From the NCBI GenBank assembly GCA_945860605.1, contig CAMAQL010000013.1, positions 1-34,178 of the forward strand: 34,178 nt of DNA, in the 5' to 3' direction. Both the position numbers and the translations under genes were made by a program. The notes under the pieces are model-generated. The model saw only the letters and a program-made list of their open reading frames with translations. It did no database searches and was not told the origin of the DNA. Shown one piece after another: positions 24,700-31,744 of this stretch (positions are counted from its first letter, which is position 1; each line of letters opens with the position of its first letter). This DNA is from Chitinophaga pinensis. Lineage in GTDB: Bacteria; Bacteroidota; Bacteroidia; Chitinophagales; Chitinophagaceae.

Positions 24700-26190
24700 T
24701 TATTTCCTCAAACAACGCTGAATCCCTGTTTTTGCTTTTTGGTCTAAGGAATTTTTAAAAGCGTGGTTTTTCATTTCTAGGCAGGTGTTAAAAAAGGTCA
24801 TGGCCAATGTAGGGTTGTTTTTTTGTTCATAAATCAATCCTATTTGAAGGGCAGCCCTTGCTGCAAAATATTCTGGTTGATTGGCGCCTTTTTCAATGGC
24901 GGAGGTATAAAAAGGAATGGCTTGATCGGGCTGCCCTGCTAAATCATAAATACGACCAAGTCGGTAAGCAAATTCTGTTTTGTCGGCATCTTTATCAAAA
25001 TCCCTGCTTGTTTTCCCTGTTAAAACAGACAATGCTTGTTGCTGATAACCACCGTCGCTGAGTAAACGTGCCCTTAATAAAATAGGATGGGGCCAGGTCC
25101 CTTTTTTTGCGTTTTGTAAAGCTTGCTTATCTGCATCCGTGATATCATTCCCTTTTGAAAGGACATTGCTTCGGTAAGCATTGGCCTTGGCTTGGTCTCC
25201 TTGTATGTAAGCAATCCAACTTAATTTTTCATAAGCATCTTTCACATAAAACTGCCCCTTGAAGCGATTAATAAATTGTTGTAAAGCATTTTTAGCTGCA
25301 TCTAATTTTAATTCATTTAAATAAGCGTAGCCTATTTCTAATTGCCAAAAGGGTAGGTCTAAATAATTTGTTGAGGGGTTGAGATAGGATACAATTTGCA
25401 ATGCTTTTTGGGATTGCTGGTTGTTCAAATAAAGATTGGTAGCCATGTAGGCATGCAAATGGTTATTTGTAAAATCGTAGTCTGTTTTTTCAATGAAGTC
25501 AAAAGTCTTTTTCTTGTTGCCTTCAAAGTTCATGATAAGGTAGGGGTAAACAAAAAGGGCTTCGTTACGACATTGGTTAGCGTAAGCATCTTTGCTATTG
25601 ATATATTTTAACACAAGTGCATTGCCCTCTGTAATCTTTCCACTCATCCCAAGTATATTCGCCATCCACTGATACCCTTTAGGGATGGTCCCTATCACAG
25701 TGGTCATTAGTCCAAGGTAGACATCGTTCGGCGAAAAATTAGGGTAGGCTTTTTTATTTTCTTTAAATAGTAGGAATGCTTTTCTAAAATCCAATCCAGC
25801 TTCCAAATTTTTATTAAATCTTAGGGCAATGAGTGATTTATGAAGATGCGCCAGTGCAAGACTATAAAGGTGGTAAGGAGACTTTTTTGGGCCATCCTCT
25901 AATAGTTCAATCCTTTGTTCAAATGCGGGATACATTCGCTTGTATTCGTCCTTGTTTTCATTTAAAAATAGCTGGTAAAAGTCGGCATAGCTTTCAAGTA
26001 GGGGGTAAATCAAATTGGAAGCGTTGGCTTTTTTATCTTGACTCATCAAAGTCCTTGCTTCTGGAATACTTAAGCTTGTAATAGCCTCATAAATTTTTTG
26101 CGTACGAGGCGTCCATTGATATTGGTATTGACCAAAGGCATGACTCGACATCATTATGATTACCAAAGCAAGCAAGAAACATTTTCTCAT
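24700..26190 (-). CDS. Exported TPR-repeat protein, function unknown
   Basis: A 496-residue protein with a Sec signal peptide (about 1-20, FLLALVIIMMSSHAFG, cut before Gln). There is no lipobox Cys at the cleavage site, so it is predicted periplasmic. Tetratricopeptide-type helical pairs are clear in the C-terminal third (about 405-490, FAYRLGRIYDLAGQPDQAI and ALQIGLIYEQKNNPTLAM). In the middle, LMTTVIGTIPKGYQWMANIL followed by GMSGKITEGN faintly recalls the Iml2/TTC39 group, but that is from memory and weak. It sits upstream of recN with a 25-base gap, an association that does not by itself give a role. A terminator separates it from the upstream zinc-ribbon gene. Confidence 0.8.
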   Translation of the reverse strand: MRKCFLLALVIIMMSSHAFGQYQYQWTPRTQKIYEAITSLSIPEARTLMSQDKKANASNLIYPLLESYADFYQLFLNENKDEYKRMYPAFEQRIELLEDGPKKSPYHLYSLALAHLHKSLIALRFNKNLEAGLDFRKAFLLFKENKKAYPNFSPNDVYLGLMTTVIGTIPKGYQWMANILGMSGKITEGNALVLKYINSKDAYANQCRNEALFVYPYLIMNFEGNKKKTFDFIEKTDYDFTNNHLHAYMATNLYLNNQQSQKALQIVSYLNPSTNYLDLPFWQLEIGYAYLNELKLDAAKNALQQFINRFKGQFYVKDAYEKLSWIAYIQGDQAKANAYRSNVLSKGNDITDADKQALQNAKKGTWPHPILLRARLLSDGGYQQQALSVLTGKTSRDFDKDADKTEFAYRLGRIYDLAGQPDQAIPFYTSAIEKGANQPEYFAARAALQIGLIYEQKNNPTLAMTFFNTCLEMKNHAFKNSLDQKAKTGIQRCLRK

Positions 26191-26202
26191 GGTGTAAAAT
26201 TA

Positions 26203-26232
26203 AGAAAGGGTAGCCGATTGGCTACCCTTTCT
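26203..26232 (-). terminator. Terminator of the nif3-zinc ribbon unit
   Basis: A perfect 13-bp stem AGAAAGGGTAGCC/GGCTACCCTTTCT with a 4-base loop. On the minus strand it is followed by TAATTTTA, a short T-rich tract. It begins 35 bases past the zinc-ribbon stop and ends 13 bases before the TPR start. Confidence 0.75.
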
Positions 26233-26266
26233 GGGAATATTTTAAAACTTAATTGGATTAAGCTTA

Positions 26267-27007
26267 CTAACCTGCTAATTCACCTTCTACCAAGATTCTA
26301 CCACAGTTCTCACAAACAATGATTTTCTTATGTAAACGGATTTCACTTTGACGTTGAGGAGGGATAGAGTTAAAACATCCACCACAAGCATCACGCTCAA
26401 CAGTGACTACCGCCAAGCCATTACGGTAGGAGTTTCTGATACGATCGTAGCTATACAATAAACGATCATCGATATGAGATCTTGCTGCTTCGCTATTTTT
26501 TCTTAATTCTTTTTCTTCAATTTCTGTGTCAGCGATGATTTTTTCTAATTCGCCTTTTTTGTGTGTTAACACACCGTCTTTAACAGCTATTGTCTTTTTT
26601 GCTGCATCCAACACCTTTATTTTTTCAGTCAATTCTTCGTTCGCATCGCGGATATGTTTTTCGGCAAGTTTGATTTCCAAACCTTGCATTTCTAATTCCT
26701 TATTGATGGCTTCGAACTCACGATTGTTTTTTACATTTTCGCTTTGCTTCTCGTATTTAGAAGTCAACTCTTCACTTTCTTTGATTGCAGCTTTCTTGCT
26801 TTCAATAAATTCAGTGATACCATTGATCTCTTCTTCGATTCTATTTTGTCTGTTTACCAATCCTTGAACTTCATCTTCAAGATCCTTTACTTCCATAGGC
26901 AATTCACCACGCAAGATTTCGATCTGGTCGATGCTGCTGTCTACGGTTTGAAGCTTGTGAAGATTCACTAATTTTTCTTCCACTGAAAAGTCTTTGACTA
27001 ATGCCAT
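26267..27007 (-). CDS. C4-type zinc-ribbon coiled-coil protein (DUF164/CdsZ-like)
   Basis: Cytoplasmic protein of 246 residues. Residues about 10-190 are an almost uninterrupted charged coiled coil (hairpin-like, Glu/Lys rich), and the C-terminus is a zinc ribbon with cysteines C208, C211, C232 and C235 in ACGGCFNSIPP and VCENCGRIL. This is the architecture of Helicobacter HP0958 and chlamydial CdsZ/CT398. Those homologues bind sigma-54 or secretion components and nucleic acid; the role in Bacteroidota is not known. It follows the nif3-like gene by 9 bases, and this gene pairing recurs in several phyla as far as I recall. A terminator follows it. Confidence 0.9.
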   Translation of the reverse strand: MALVKDFSVEEKLVNLHKLQTVDSSIDQIEILRGELPMEVKDLEDEVQGLVNRQNRIEEEINGITEFIESKKAAIKESEELTSKYEKQSENVKNNREFEAINKELEMQGLEIKLAEKHIRDANEELTEKIKVLDAAKKTIAVKDGVLTHKKGELEKIIADTEIEEKELRKNSEAARSHIDDRLLYSYDRIRNSYRNGLAVVTVERDACGGCFNSIPPQRQSEIRLHKKIIVCENCGRILVEGELAG

Positions 27008-27016
27008 ATGAATGTT

Positions 27017-27817
27017 TTATTTTAAGTAGCTTATTGGTTGCGTTTTCACCTCAGATTCGAGGACGGCAAAGGTAAGGAATTTACGCTTTAAATAGTCAAC
27101 AATTAGTCCAGGAACAAATTGTTCACTTTCCCCATGCCCGATATCCATTAGAAGGTACTTGCCGTCTGCCTCAAAAAAATCATGGTATTTAAGATCGCTA
27201 GTGACATAACAATCAACCTGTTGCGCTTGAATTTGGTCCAATAGAAAGCTGCCGCTTCCGCCACATAATGCTATGGTAGTCAATTTTTTATCTATTAATT
27301 GAGTATGTTTAATCACCTCTAATTTAAGTTGTTCTTTCACCCACCCGATAAAGGCCTCAGGCTCGGTTTCCAGGGGCAGTTCACCTATGATTCCTGCACC
27401 AACTGCCTGCCCATTCATATCAAAAAGACCAGGAATCGGGGCTAAAATTCGTCTATTCCCAAGGCGTAATCGGTCTGCAAGGGTGCTATTGACCCCATGC
27501 ATCACATTGTCCAAATTGGTATGAATCGCATATAAAGCGATATTATGGTGGATGGCTTTTAGGACCGTTCTATTGACATAATGGTCCCTGCTAAATTGCT
27601 TGATGCCTTTAAAAATAATGGGGTGATGACTCACAATAAGGTTACATCCCTTTTGAAGTGCTTCGTCGATGACTGCTTCAGTACAATCTAAGGAGCACAA
27701 CACACCCGTGCAATTGGCCTCGGGATCTCCAACAATTAGACCTGAATTATCATAGGATTCTTGAAATTGGAGGGGTGCCCACTGCTCTAGGCTAGTGATC
27801 AAGGCTTTTATTTGCAT
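27017..27817 (-). CDS. Nif3-like dinuclear metal centre protein (YbgI/DUF34 family)
   Basis: A 266-residue member of the NIF3/DUF34 family, toroidal hexamers that bind two metal ions per subunit. Visible ligands are H64 and H65 in VSHHPIIF, D103 in HTNLDN and the C-terminal GHGESEQ block. The N-terminus LQFQESYDNSGLIVGDP is typical. Annotated as GTP cyclohydrolase type 2 in some databases, but its biochemical activity is not established. It is about 100 residues shorter than the ~365-residue Nif3 proteins common in Firmicutes and Bacteroidota, which contain an inserted PII/CutA-like domain; only a short linker (LPLETEPEAFIGWVKEQL) remains there. Operon with the zinc-ribbon gene. Confidence 0.9.
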   Translation of the reverse strand: MQIKALITSLEQWAPLQFQESYDNSGLIVGDPEANCTGVLCSLDCTEAVIDEALQKGCNLIVSHHPIIFKGIKQFSRDHYVNRTVLKAIHHNIALYAIHTNLDNVMHGVNSTLADRLRLGNRRILAPIPGLFDMNGQAVGAGIIGELPLETEPEAFIGWVKEQLKLEVIKHTQLIDKKLTTIALCGGSGSFLLDQIQAQQVDCYVTSDLKYHDFFEADGKYLLMDIGHGESEQFVPGLIVDYLKRKFLTFAVLESEVKTQPISYLK

Positions 27818-27893
27818 GCACTAAATTAATTATTAATTGATAAATTGGGCCCTCAATTCAACTATTTGTATTGTTAAATGTTATTCTTCTACT

Positions 27894-29216
27894 ATGCGCC
27901 CATCTGTTATTTTATTTTGGTTCCGAAGAGATCTTAGGTTAAAAGACAATACAGGATTATACCATGCCCTTAAGTTGGCTCAAAAACTAGAATTAAAAGT
28001 GTTGCCCATTTTTATTTTTGACAAAATGATTTTGGACAAATTAGAAGATAAGGCAGACAGGAGGGTTGATTTTATCCATCAAACCATCACTGAATTACAA
28101 GCAGTTTTAACTGAAAAAGGAAAATCCCTTTGGGTGCATTATGGCCATCCAACGGAAGCCATTGAAGCCCTGAAAAAACAATATCAAATTCATTCCCTTT
28201 TTACAAACCAAGATTACGAGCCTTATGGGATTAATAGGGATACACAAATTGCAACTGATTTGGCAAAGGATAAGATTGAGTTTCATGCATACAAGGATCA
28301 AGTGATTTTTGAAAAGTCCGAAGTAACCAAGGAGGATGGAAAGCCTTACACTGTTTTCACGCCCTATTCCAGAAGATGGAAAGCAGCATGGGAAATGAAT
28401 ACGCCAAAATTATTGCCATCGGAAAAAGGCACGGAATATTTTTTGGATAGTAAAGCAATGCCTATCCCAAGTTTAAAGGCCATGGGTTTTGAAAAAACAG
28501 ATTTAGTGGTACCAGCAAAAAAATGGAAAGAAGCCACCGTAAAAAACTACACCGAACAAAGAAATTTTCCAGCGAAAGAAGGAGGCACTTCGCATCTTGG
28601 TATGCATTTAAGATTCGGTACTATTTCAATTAGGCAGTTGGCCTTAGAAACTGCATCTATCAATACCACTTATTTGAACGAATTAATTTGGCGCGATTTT
28701 TATCATATGATCTTATGGCATTTCCCTCATGTGGCGGAGGGAAAATCTTTTAGAGCGCAATACGATTTGATTGAATGGCGCAATAATGAAAAAGAATTTG
28801 AAGCATGGTGTCAGGGAAAAACGGGCTATCCAATTGTAGATGCGGGTATGCGCGAACTTAATACCACAGGGTTTATGCATAACCGCGTTCGTATGATTGT
28901 AGCAAGTTTTCTGACCAAGCATTTATTAATAGATTGGCGCTGGGGTGAAGCATATTTCGCACAAAAATTATTGGATTTTGATTTTGCTGCAAACAATGGT
29001 GGATGGCAGTGGGCGAGCGGAAGTGGATGTGATGCTGCACCTTATTTTAGGGTATTCAATCCAAGACTACAAACAGAAAAATTCGATAAGCAATTGCAAT
29101 ATATCCGAAAGTGGATACCCGAGTTAGACAGCTTAACTTATCCTCAACCAATTGTGGTGCATGAGGAAGCCAGGGTAAGGGTCTTGGCTGCTTATGCCAA
29201 AGCTTTAAAGCCTTAA
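27894..29216 (+). CDS. Deoxyribodipyrimidine photolyase (cryptochrome/photolyase family, class I)
   Basis: Light-driven flavoprotein that reverses cyclobutane pyrimidine dimers. From ATG 27894 it has 440 residues, a usual class I length. The N-terminal antenna domain starts VILFWFRRDLRLKDN. The FAD-binding C-terminal domain has LNELIWRDFYHMIL, KTGYPIVDAGMRELNTTGFM, HNRVRMIVASFLTKHLL and NNGGWQWASGSGCDAAPYFR, the core FAD and electron-transfer Trp region. The ORF track starts 19 residues earlier in MINWALNST, but the Rossmann strand begins right after the second Met, so the later start is chosen. It is divergent from nif3 and converges on mqnD with 14 bases between stops. Cryptochrome function cannot be excluded. 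Confidence 0.9.
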   Translation: MRPSVILFWFRRDLRLKDNTGLYHALKLAQKLELKVLPIFIFDKMILDKLEDKADRRVDFIHQTITELQAVLTEKGKSLWVHYGHPTEAIEALKKQYQIHSLFTNQDYEPYGINRDTQIATDLAKDKIEFHAYKDQVIFEKSEVTKEDGKPYTVFTPYSRRWKAAWEMNTPKLLPSEKGTEYFLDSKAMPIPSLKAMGFEKTDLVVPAKKWKEATVKNYTEQRNFPAKEGGTSHLGMHLRFGTISIRQLALETASINTTYLNELIWRDFYHMILWHFPHVAEGKSFRAQYDLIEWRNNEKEFEAWCQGKTGYPIVDAGMRELNTTGFMHNRVRMIVASFLTKHLLIDWRWGEAYFAQKLLDFDFAANNGGWQWASGSGCDAAPYFRVFNPRLQTEKFDKQLQYIRKWIPELDSLTYPQPIVVHEEARVRVLAAYAKALKP

Positions 29217-29230
29217 TTTTTATTATCGGA

Positions 29231-30049
29231 CTATGAACCTACTATTTGATTGTAGACTTCTTCTAATTTAGCAATTGCATTTTTACCAACTTCCCCCATT
29301 TGAATACTATAATCATTCACATATAAATCGATGTGTTGTCGCATCACTTGTTCCGACATTTCCTGTGCATGGACCGTAACGAATTCAGATAATTGTTTGT
29401 AGTTATGATTGAAAGCAAACTGCACACTTTCTTGAATCAATGCATCCATCATTTTAATTTCATCTTGAGGTTGGTCCTTTCTCGCAGCAATACCCCCTAA
29501 TGGAATAGGCGCATTGAAACTGGTTTCAAAATAATGACCCAAATCCATCCACTTGCTTAAACCTTTTTCTGCATAAGTAAATCTGTTCTCGTGGATGATC
29601 ACACCGGCATCTACTTTTCCCGAAAGCACAGCTTCTTCAATTTCATTAAACACTAAAAAAACTTTATTTTTCACATCCGGAAAAGCAAGACTAAATAATA
29701 AATGCGCTGTGGTATCCATGCCAGGAATCGCAACAAGCATCGTAGTTGCATCAGGTTTCCCTGACAAGTTTAATGGGTCCTCTTTGTAAATTAATAATGG
29801 GCCAACACCTTTACCAAGTGCACCGCCACTCTCTAATAGTTGGTATTGATTTTTTATTTTTGGCCAAACACCATAACTAATTTTAGAATAGGGTAGCTTG
29901 CCCTGTAAAGCCCACTCATTCAAGGTTTGCACATCTTCCAAGTGTAATTTAAAATCATATCCCTTGGTATCAATTTTATGATTGACTAAGGCGTCAAAAA
30001 TAAAAGTGTCATTGGGACAAGGAGAAAAACCGATATCAATTGTAGGCAT
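29231..30049 (-). CDS. mqnD: 1,4-dihydroxy-6-naphthoate synthase MqnD
   Basis: Enzyme of the futalosine route to menaquinone, converting cyclic dehypoxanthinylfutalosine to 1,4-dihydroxy-6-naphthoate (272 residues, usual length). It has a periplasmic-binding-protein-like fold without a signal peptide. Characteristic sequence: IGFSPCPNDTFIFDALV at the N-terminus, PYSKISYGVW, LGKGVGPLL and GVIIHENRFTY, whose His is the catalytic candidate. It lies 17 bases downstream of mqnB, forming an mqnB-mqnD operon. mqnA, mqnC and later steps are not in the window. The presence of these genes predicts the organism lacks the classical men route. Confidence 0.94.
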   Translation of the reverse strand: MPTIDIGFSPCPNDTFIFDALVNHKIDTKGYDFKLHLEDVQTLNEWALQGKLPYSKISYGVWPKIKNQYQLLESGGALGKGVGPLLIYKEDPLNLSGKPDATTMLVAIPGMDTTAHLLFSLAFPDVKNKVFLVFNEIEEAVLSGKVDAGVIIHENRFTYAEKGLSKWMDLGHYFETSFNAPIPLGGIAARKDQPQDEIKMMDALIQESVQFAFNHNYKQLSEFVTVHAQEMSEQVMRQHIDLYVNDYSIQMGEVGKNAIAKLEEVYNQIVGS

Positions 30050-30066
30050 ATGAATTCGATTTTAAA

Positions 30067-30738
30067 TTAAAAAGCTTGAGTAGATAATGCGTCTAGATAA
30101 TGCATCACAGATTCATTTAAATTGTAAATGGCTTCCTGCATTTTCCATTTTGCTTTATTACGTTCACCCACATAATTGGATACCGCACGTATTTGTATAA
30201 AAGGAATACTTAAGTCTCTACCAATATAATGCAAGGCAGCGCCTTCCATGGATTCAATTTGTGCTTTGTGTTTTGTGCGATACCGCTCAATGATTTTTTT
30301 ATCTGTTGTGATGGTATTTACTGTCACCCCTTTTTTAGTTGGCAGCTTCAACAGATTGTATTGATTCAACCAATGGTTGGGTAAAGATTTTTTTTCAAAG
30401 GGCGCATCATTGGCACCATCTAATTTTAAATCAAATAAGTCTTTCCATTGTTTATTTTCAGTCACACCAAGGTCGCCAACAATATCATCTTTTATCACAA
30501 ATACTTTACCGAGTGGCAAGTTTGGATCTAAGCTTCCAGCGATGCCCATTTGGATGATTAAAGTTGGGGTTTCTTGCACCACCATTTTCATTAAAGAAAC
30601 ACTGCTTGCAAGCATGCCCACACCAGATTCATGAAACCCCACAGAGAACTTTTTGTTCGGTGTGACGAATTTTGGGTTGATTTTTTGAAAAAGGGGCATC
30701 CACTCCCCATTGGTTGCTGCAGATATTATAACTCTCAT
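30067..30738 (-). CDS. mqnB: Futalosine hydrolase MqnB
   Basis: Nucleosidase of the MTAN/PNP superfamily (223 residues from the chosen start) that releases hypoxanthine from futalosine. Seen: GFHESGVGMLASSVSLMK, LIIQMGIAGSLDPNLPLGKV (glycine-rich base-binding block), and ESMEGAALHYIGRDL with the SMEGAA substrate-binding motif, followed by IQIRAVSNYVG. Its neighbour mqnD makes MqnB more likely than MTA/SAH nucleosidase. The ORF track starts 57 residues upstream, inside and beyond the divergent PTPS gene. A perfect -7 box at 30754-30761 excludes that start and also the Met at 30753, leaving MRVIISAATNGEW. Confidence 0.92.
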   Translation of the reverse strand: MRVIISAATNGEWMPLFQKINPKFVTPNKKFSVGFHESGVGMLASSVSLMKMVVQETPTLIIQMGIAGSLDPNLPLGKVFVIKDDIVGDLGVTENKQWKDLFDLKLDGANDAPFEKKSLPNHWLNQYNLLKLPTKKGVTVNTITTDKKIIERYRTKHKAQIESMEGAALHYIGRDLSIPFIQIRAVSNYVGERNKAKWKMQEAIYNLNESVMHYLDALSTQAF

Positions 30739-30753
30739 GGGATAAAGTTCCAT

Positions 30754-30761
30754 CAAATTTA
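30754..30761 (-). promoter_or_regulatory. -7 box upstream of mqnB
   Basis: TAAATTTG on the minus strand, an exact TAnnTTTG match, 15 bases before the mqnB ATG. No TTTG is found 19-21 bases upstream. It abuts, base to base, the plus-strand -7 box of the divergent gene. Confidence 0.55.
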
Positions 30762-30769
30762 TATCTTTG
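30762..30769 (+). promoter_or_regulatory. -7 box upstream of the first PTPS-like gene
   Basis: TATCTTTG, an exact TAnnTTTG match, 15 bases before the ATG at 30785. It also excludes the TTG start (30767) used by the ORF track, which lies within the box. A -33 TTTG is not visible. Confidence 0.55.
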
Positions 30770-30784
30770 CAAAAAGAAACGGTG

Positions 30785-31192
30785 ATGGTATACTTAACTC
30801 GAGTGGAACATTTTAACGCAGCCCATAAATTAGCCAACCCAAATTGGTCTAAGGAAAAAAATGAGGAGGTGTTTGGGGTTTGTGCAAATGAAAATTGGCA
30901 TGGACACAACTATGAGTTAATGGTGACCATTAAAGGGACACCTAATCCTGAAACAGGTTTTTTATATGATGTAAAAAAACTAAGTAGCATCATAAAAAAA
31001 CAGGTATTAGACGAACTAGACCATAAGAACCTAAACTTAGATGTACCCTTTATGGAAGGGCAATTGTGTTCAACCGAGAACCTGGCGATTGCCATTTGGA
31101 AGCAGCTGCAACCACATATACCATCAGAAGTGCAGTTGCATTGCGTCAAATTATACGAGACCCAGCGGATCTATGTGGAGTATTTTGGATAA
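30785..31192 (+). CDS. 6-pyruvoyl-tetrahydropterin/6-carboxytetrahydropterin synthase family protein, copy 1
   Basis: T-fold enzyme of 135 residues acting on 7,8-dihydroneopterin triphosphate, the FolE product. Zinc ligands H14, H39 and H41, catalytic Cys33, the D79-H80 pair (LDHKNLNLD) and the pterin-anchoring E125 (LYETQ) are all present, so it should be active. Spacing between the Cys and the HGH is five residues (CANENWHGHNY), as in eukaryotic PTPS, where E. coli QueD has three. Automatic pipelines would probably call it QueD; the motif favours 6-pyruvoyl-tetrahydropterin synthase. A paralogue follows 138 bases downstream, then folE. The start is ATG 30785, just after the -7 box. Confidence 0.9.
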   Translation: MVYLTRVEHFNAAHKLANPNWSKEKNEEVFGVCANENWHGHNYELMVTIKGTPNPETGFLYDVKKLSSIIKKQVLDELDHKNLNLDVPFMEGQLCSTENLAIAIWKQLQPHIPSEVQLHCVKLYETQRIYVEYFG

Positions 31193-31207
31193 ATTTTCAC
31201 CAAAATA
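31181..31207 (+). terminator. AT-rich hairpin over the stop of PTPS copy 1
   Basis: TATTTTGG/CCAAAATA makes an 8-bp stem around the stop codon, with an 11-base loop. A T-rich stretch starts several bases later. The low GC makes it a weak terminator at most. Confidence 0.3.
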
Positions 31208-31330
31208 TTTAACAGAATCCTTTTTTATTCCTTTTTACTCTTTTTGTTTAATTTATTTACGTTTCCGTTAAACATTATTGTATCATCCTTGTTCTATATA
31301 TTGTAACTTTATCCTCTTAATTTAGGAACT
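31193..31330 (+). promoter_or_regulatory. Leader of PTPS copy 2 with a possible promoter
   Basis: This 138-base gap holds an inverted repeat TGTTTAA (31245-31251)/TTAAACA (31268-31274) with a 16-base spacer. It also has a 7-of-8 -7-like box TAACTTTA (31304-31311), 20 bases before the ATG. The box has no proper -33. The copy 2-folE unit may have its own promoter here. Confidence 0.35.
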
Positions 31331-31744
31331 ATGGAACATCAAGTGGCGGTATACAGAAAAGAGCATTTTAATGCCGCACACAAATTGTTTTGTGCTGATT
31401 GGACGGACGAAGAGAACAAGCGTGTTTTTGGTGCTTGTAGTAATCCTAATTATCATGGACACAATTATGATTTGATTGTAAAAGTAGTAGGCGTCCCCGA
31501 TCCAATCACTGGATTCGTGATTAACACCAAGGACTTAAGCAAAATTGTTGCAGAGGAAGTGATCGCCCGATTTGACCACAAAAATTTAAACCTAGACACC
31601 GAGTTGTTTAAGAATTTAAATCCATCAGCAGAAAACATTGCGATTGTGATTTACAATTTATTAAGACCTCGTATTGCCGAGCAATTGGCATTAAAAATTC
31701 GACTTTATGAAACAGAAAGAAACTTTGTTGACTACCCCGCTTAG
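31331..31744 (+). CDS. 6-pyruvoyl-tetrahydropterin/6-carboxytetrahydropterin synthase family protein, copy 2
   Basis: A 137-residue paralogue of the preceding gene, about half identical by eye. Zinc ligands H17, H42 and H44, catalytic C36, D82-H83 (FDHKNLNLD) and E127 (LYETE) are present, so both copies look active. The Cys-HGH spacing is again five residues (CSNPNYHGHNY), the PTPS type. Differences cluster in the N-terminus and at about 85-120 (ELFKNLNPSAENIAIVI against PFMEGQLCSTENLAIAI), which could alter substrate or oligomer contacts. Its last 38 bases overlap the annotated start of folE, so the two are translated from one message and likely act in sequence. Confidence 0.9.
   Translation: MEHQVAVYRKEHFNAAHKLFCADWTDEENKRVFGACSNPNYHGHNYDLIVKVVGVPDPITGFVINTKDLSKIVAEEVIARFDHKNLNLDTELFKNLNPSAENIAIVIYNLLRPRIAEQLALKIRLYETERNFVDYPA

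Noticed and set aside
26526-26867. 113-residue plus-strand ORF opposite the zinc-ribbon gene
   Set aside because: Ser/Phe/Leu-rich antisense reading of a Glu/Lys coiled coil, a common artefact.
30739-30909. 57-residue N-terminal extension of mqnB in the ORF track
   Set aside because: It runs through the divergent gene and across the mqnB -7 box, and MqnB homologues begin at about MRVIIS.
30785-31744. Queuosine (QueD) operon
   Set aside because: No queC, queE or queF nearby, and the Cys-HGH spacing is of the PTPS type; QueD remains possible for one copy.
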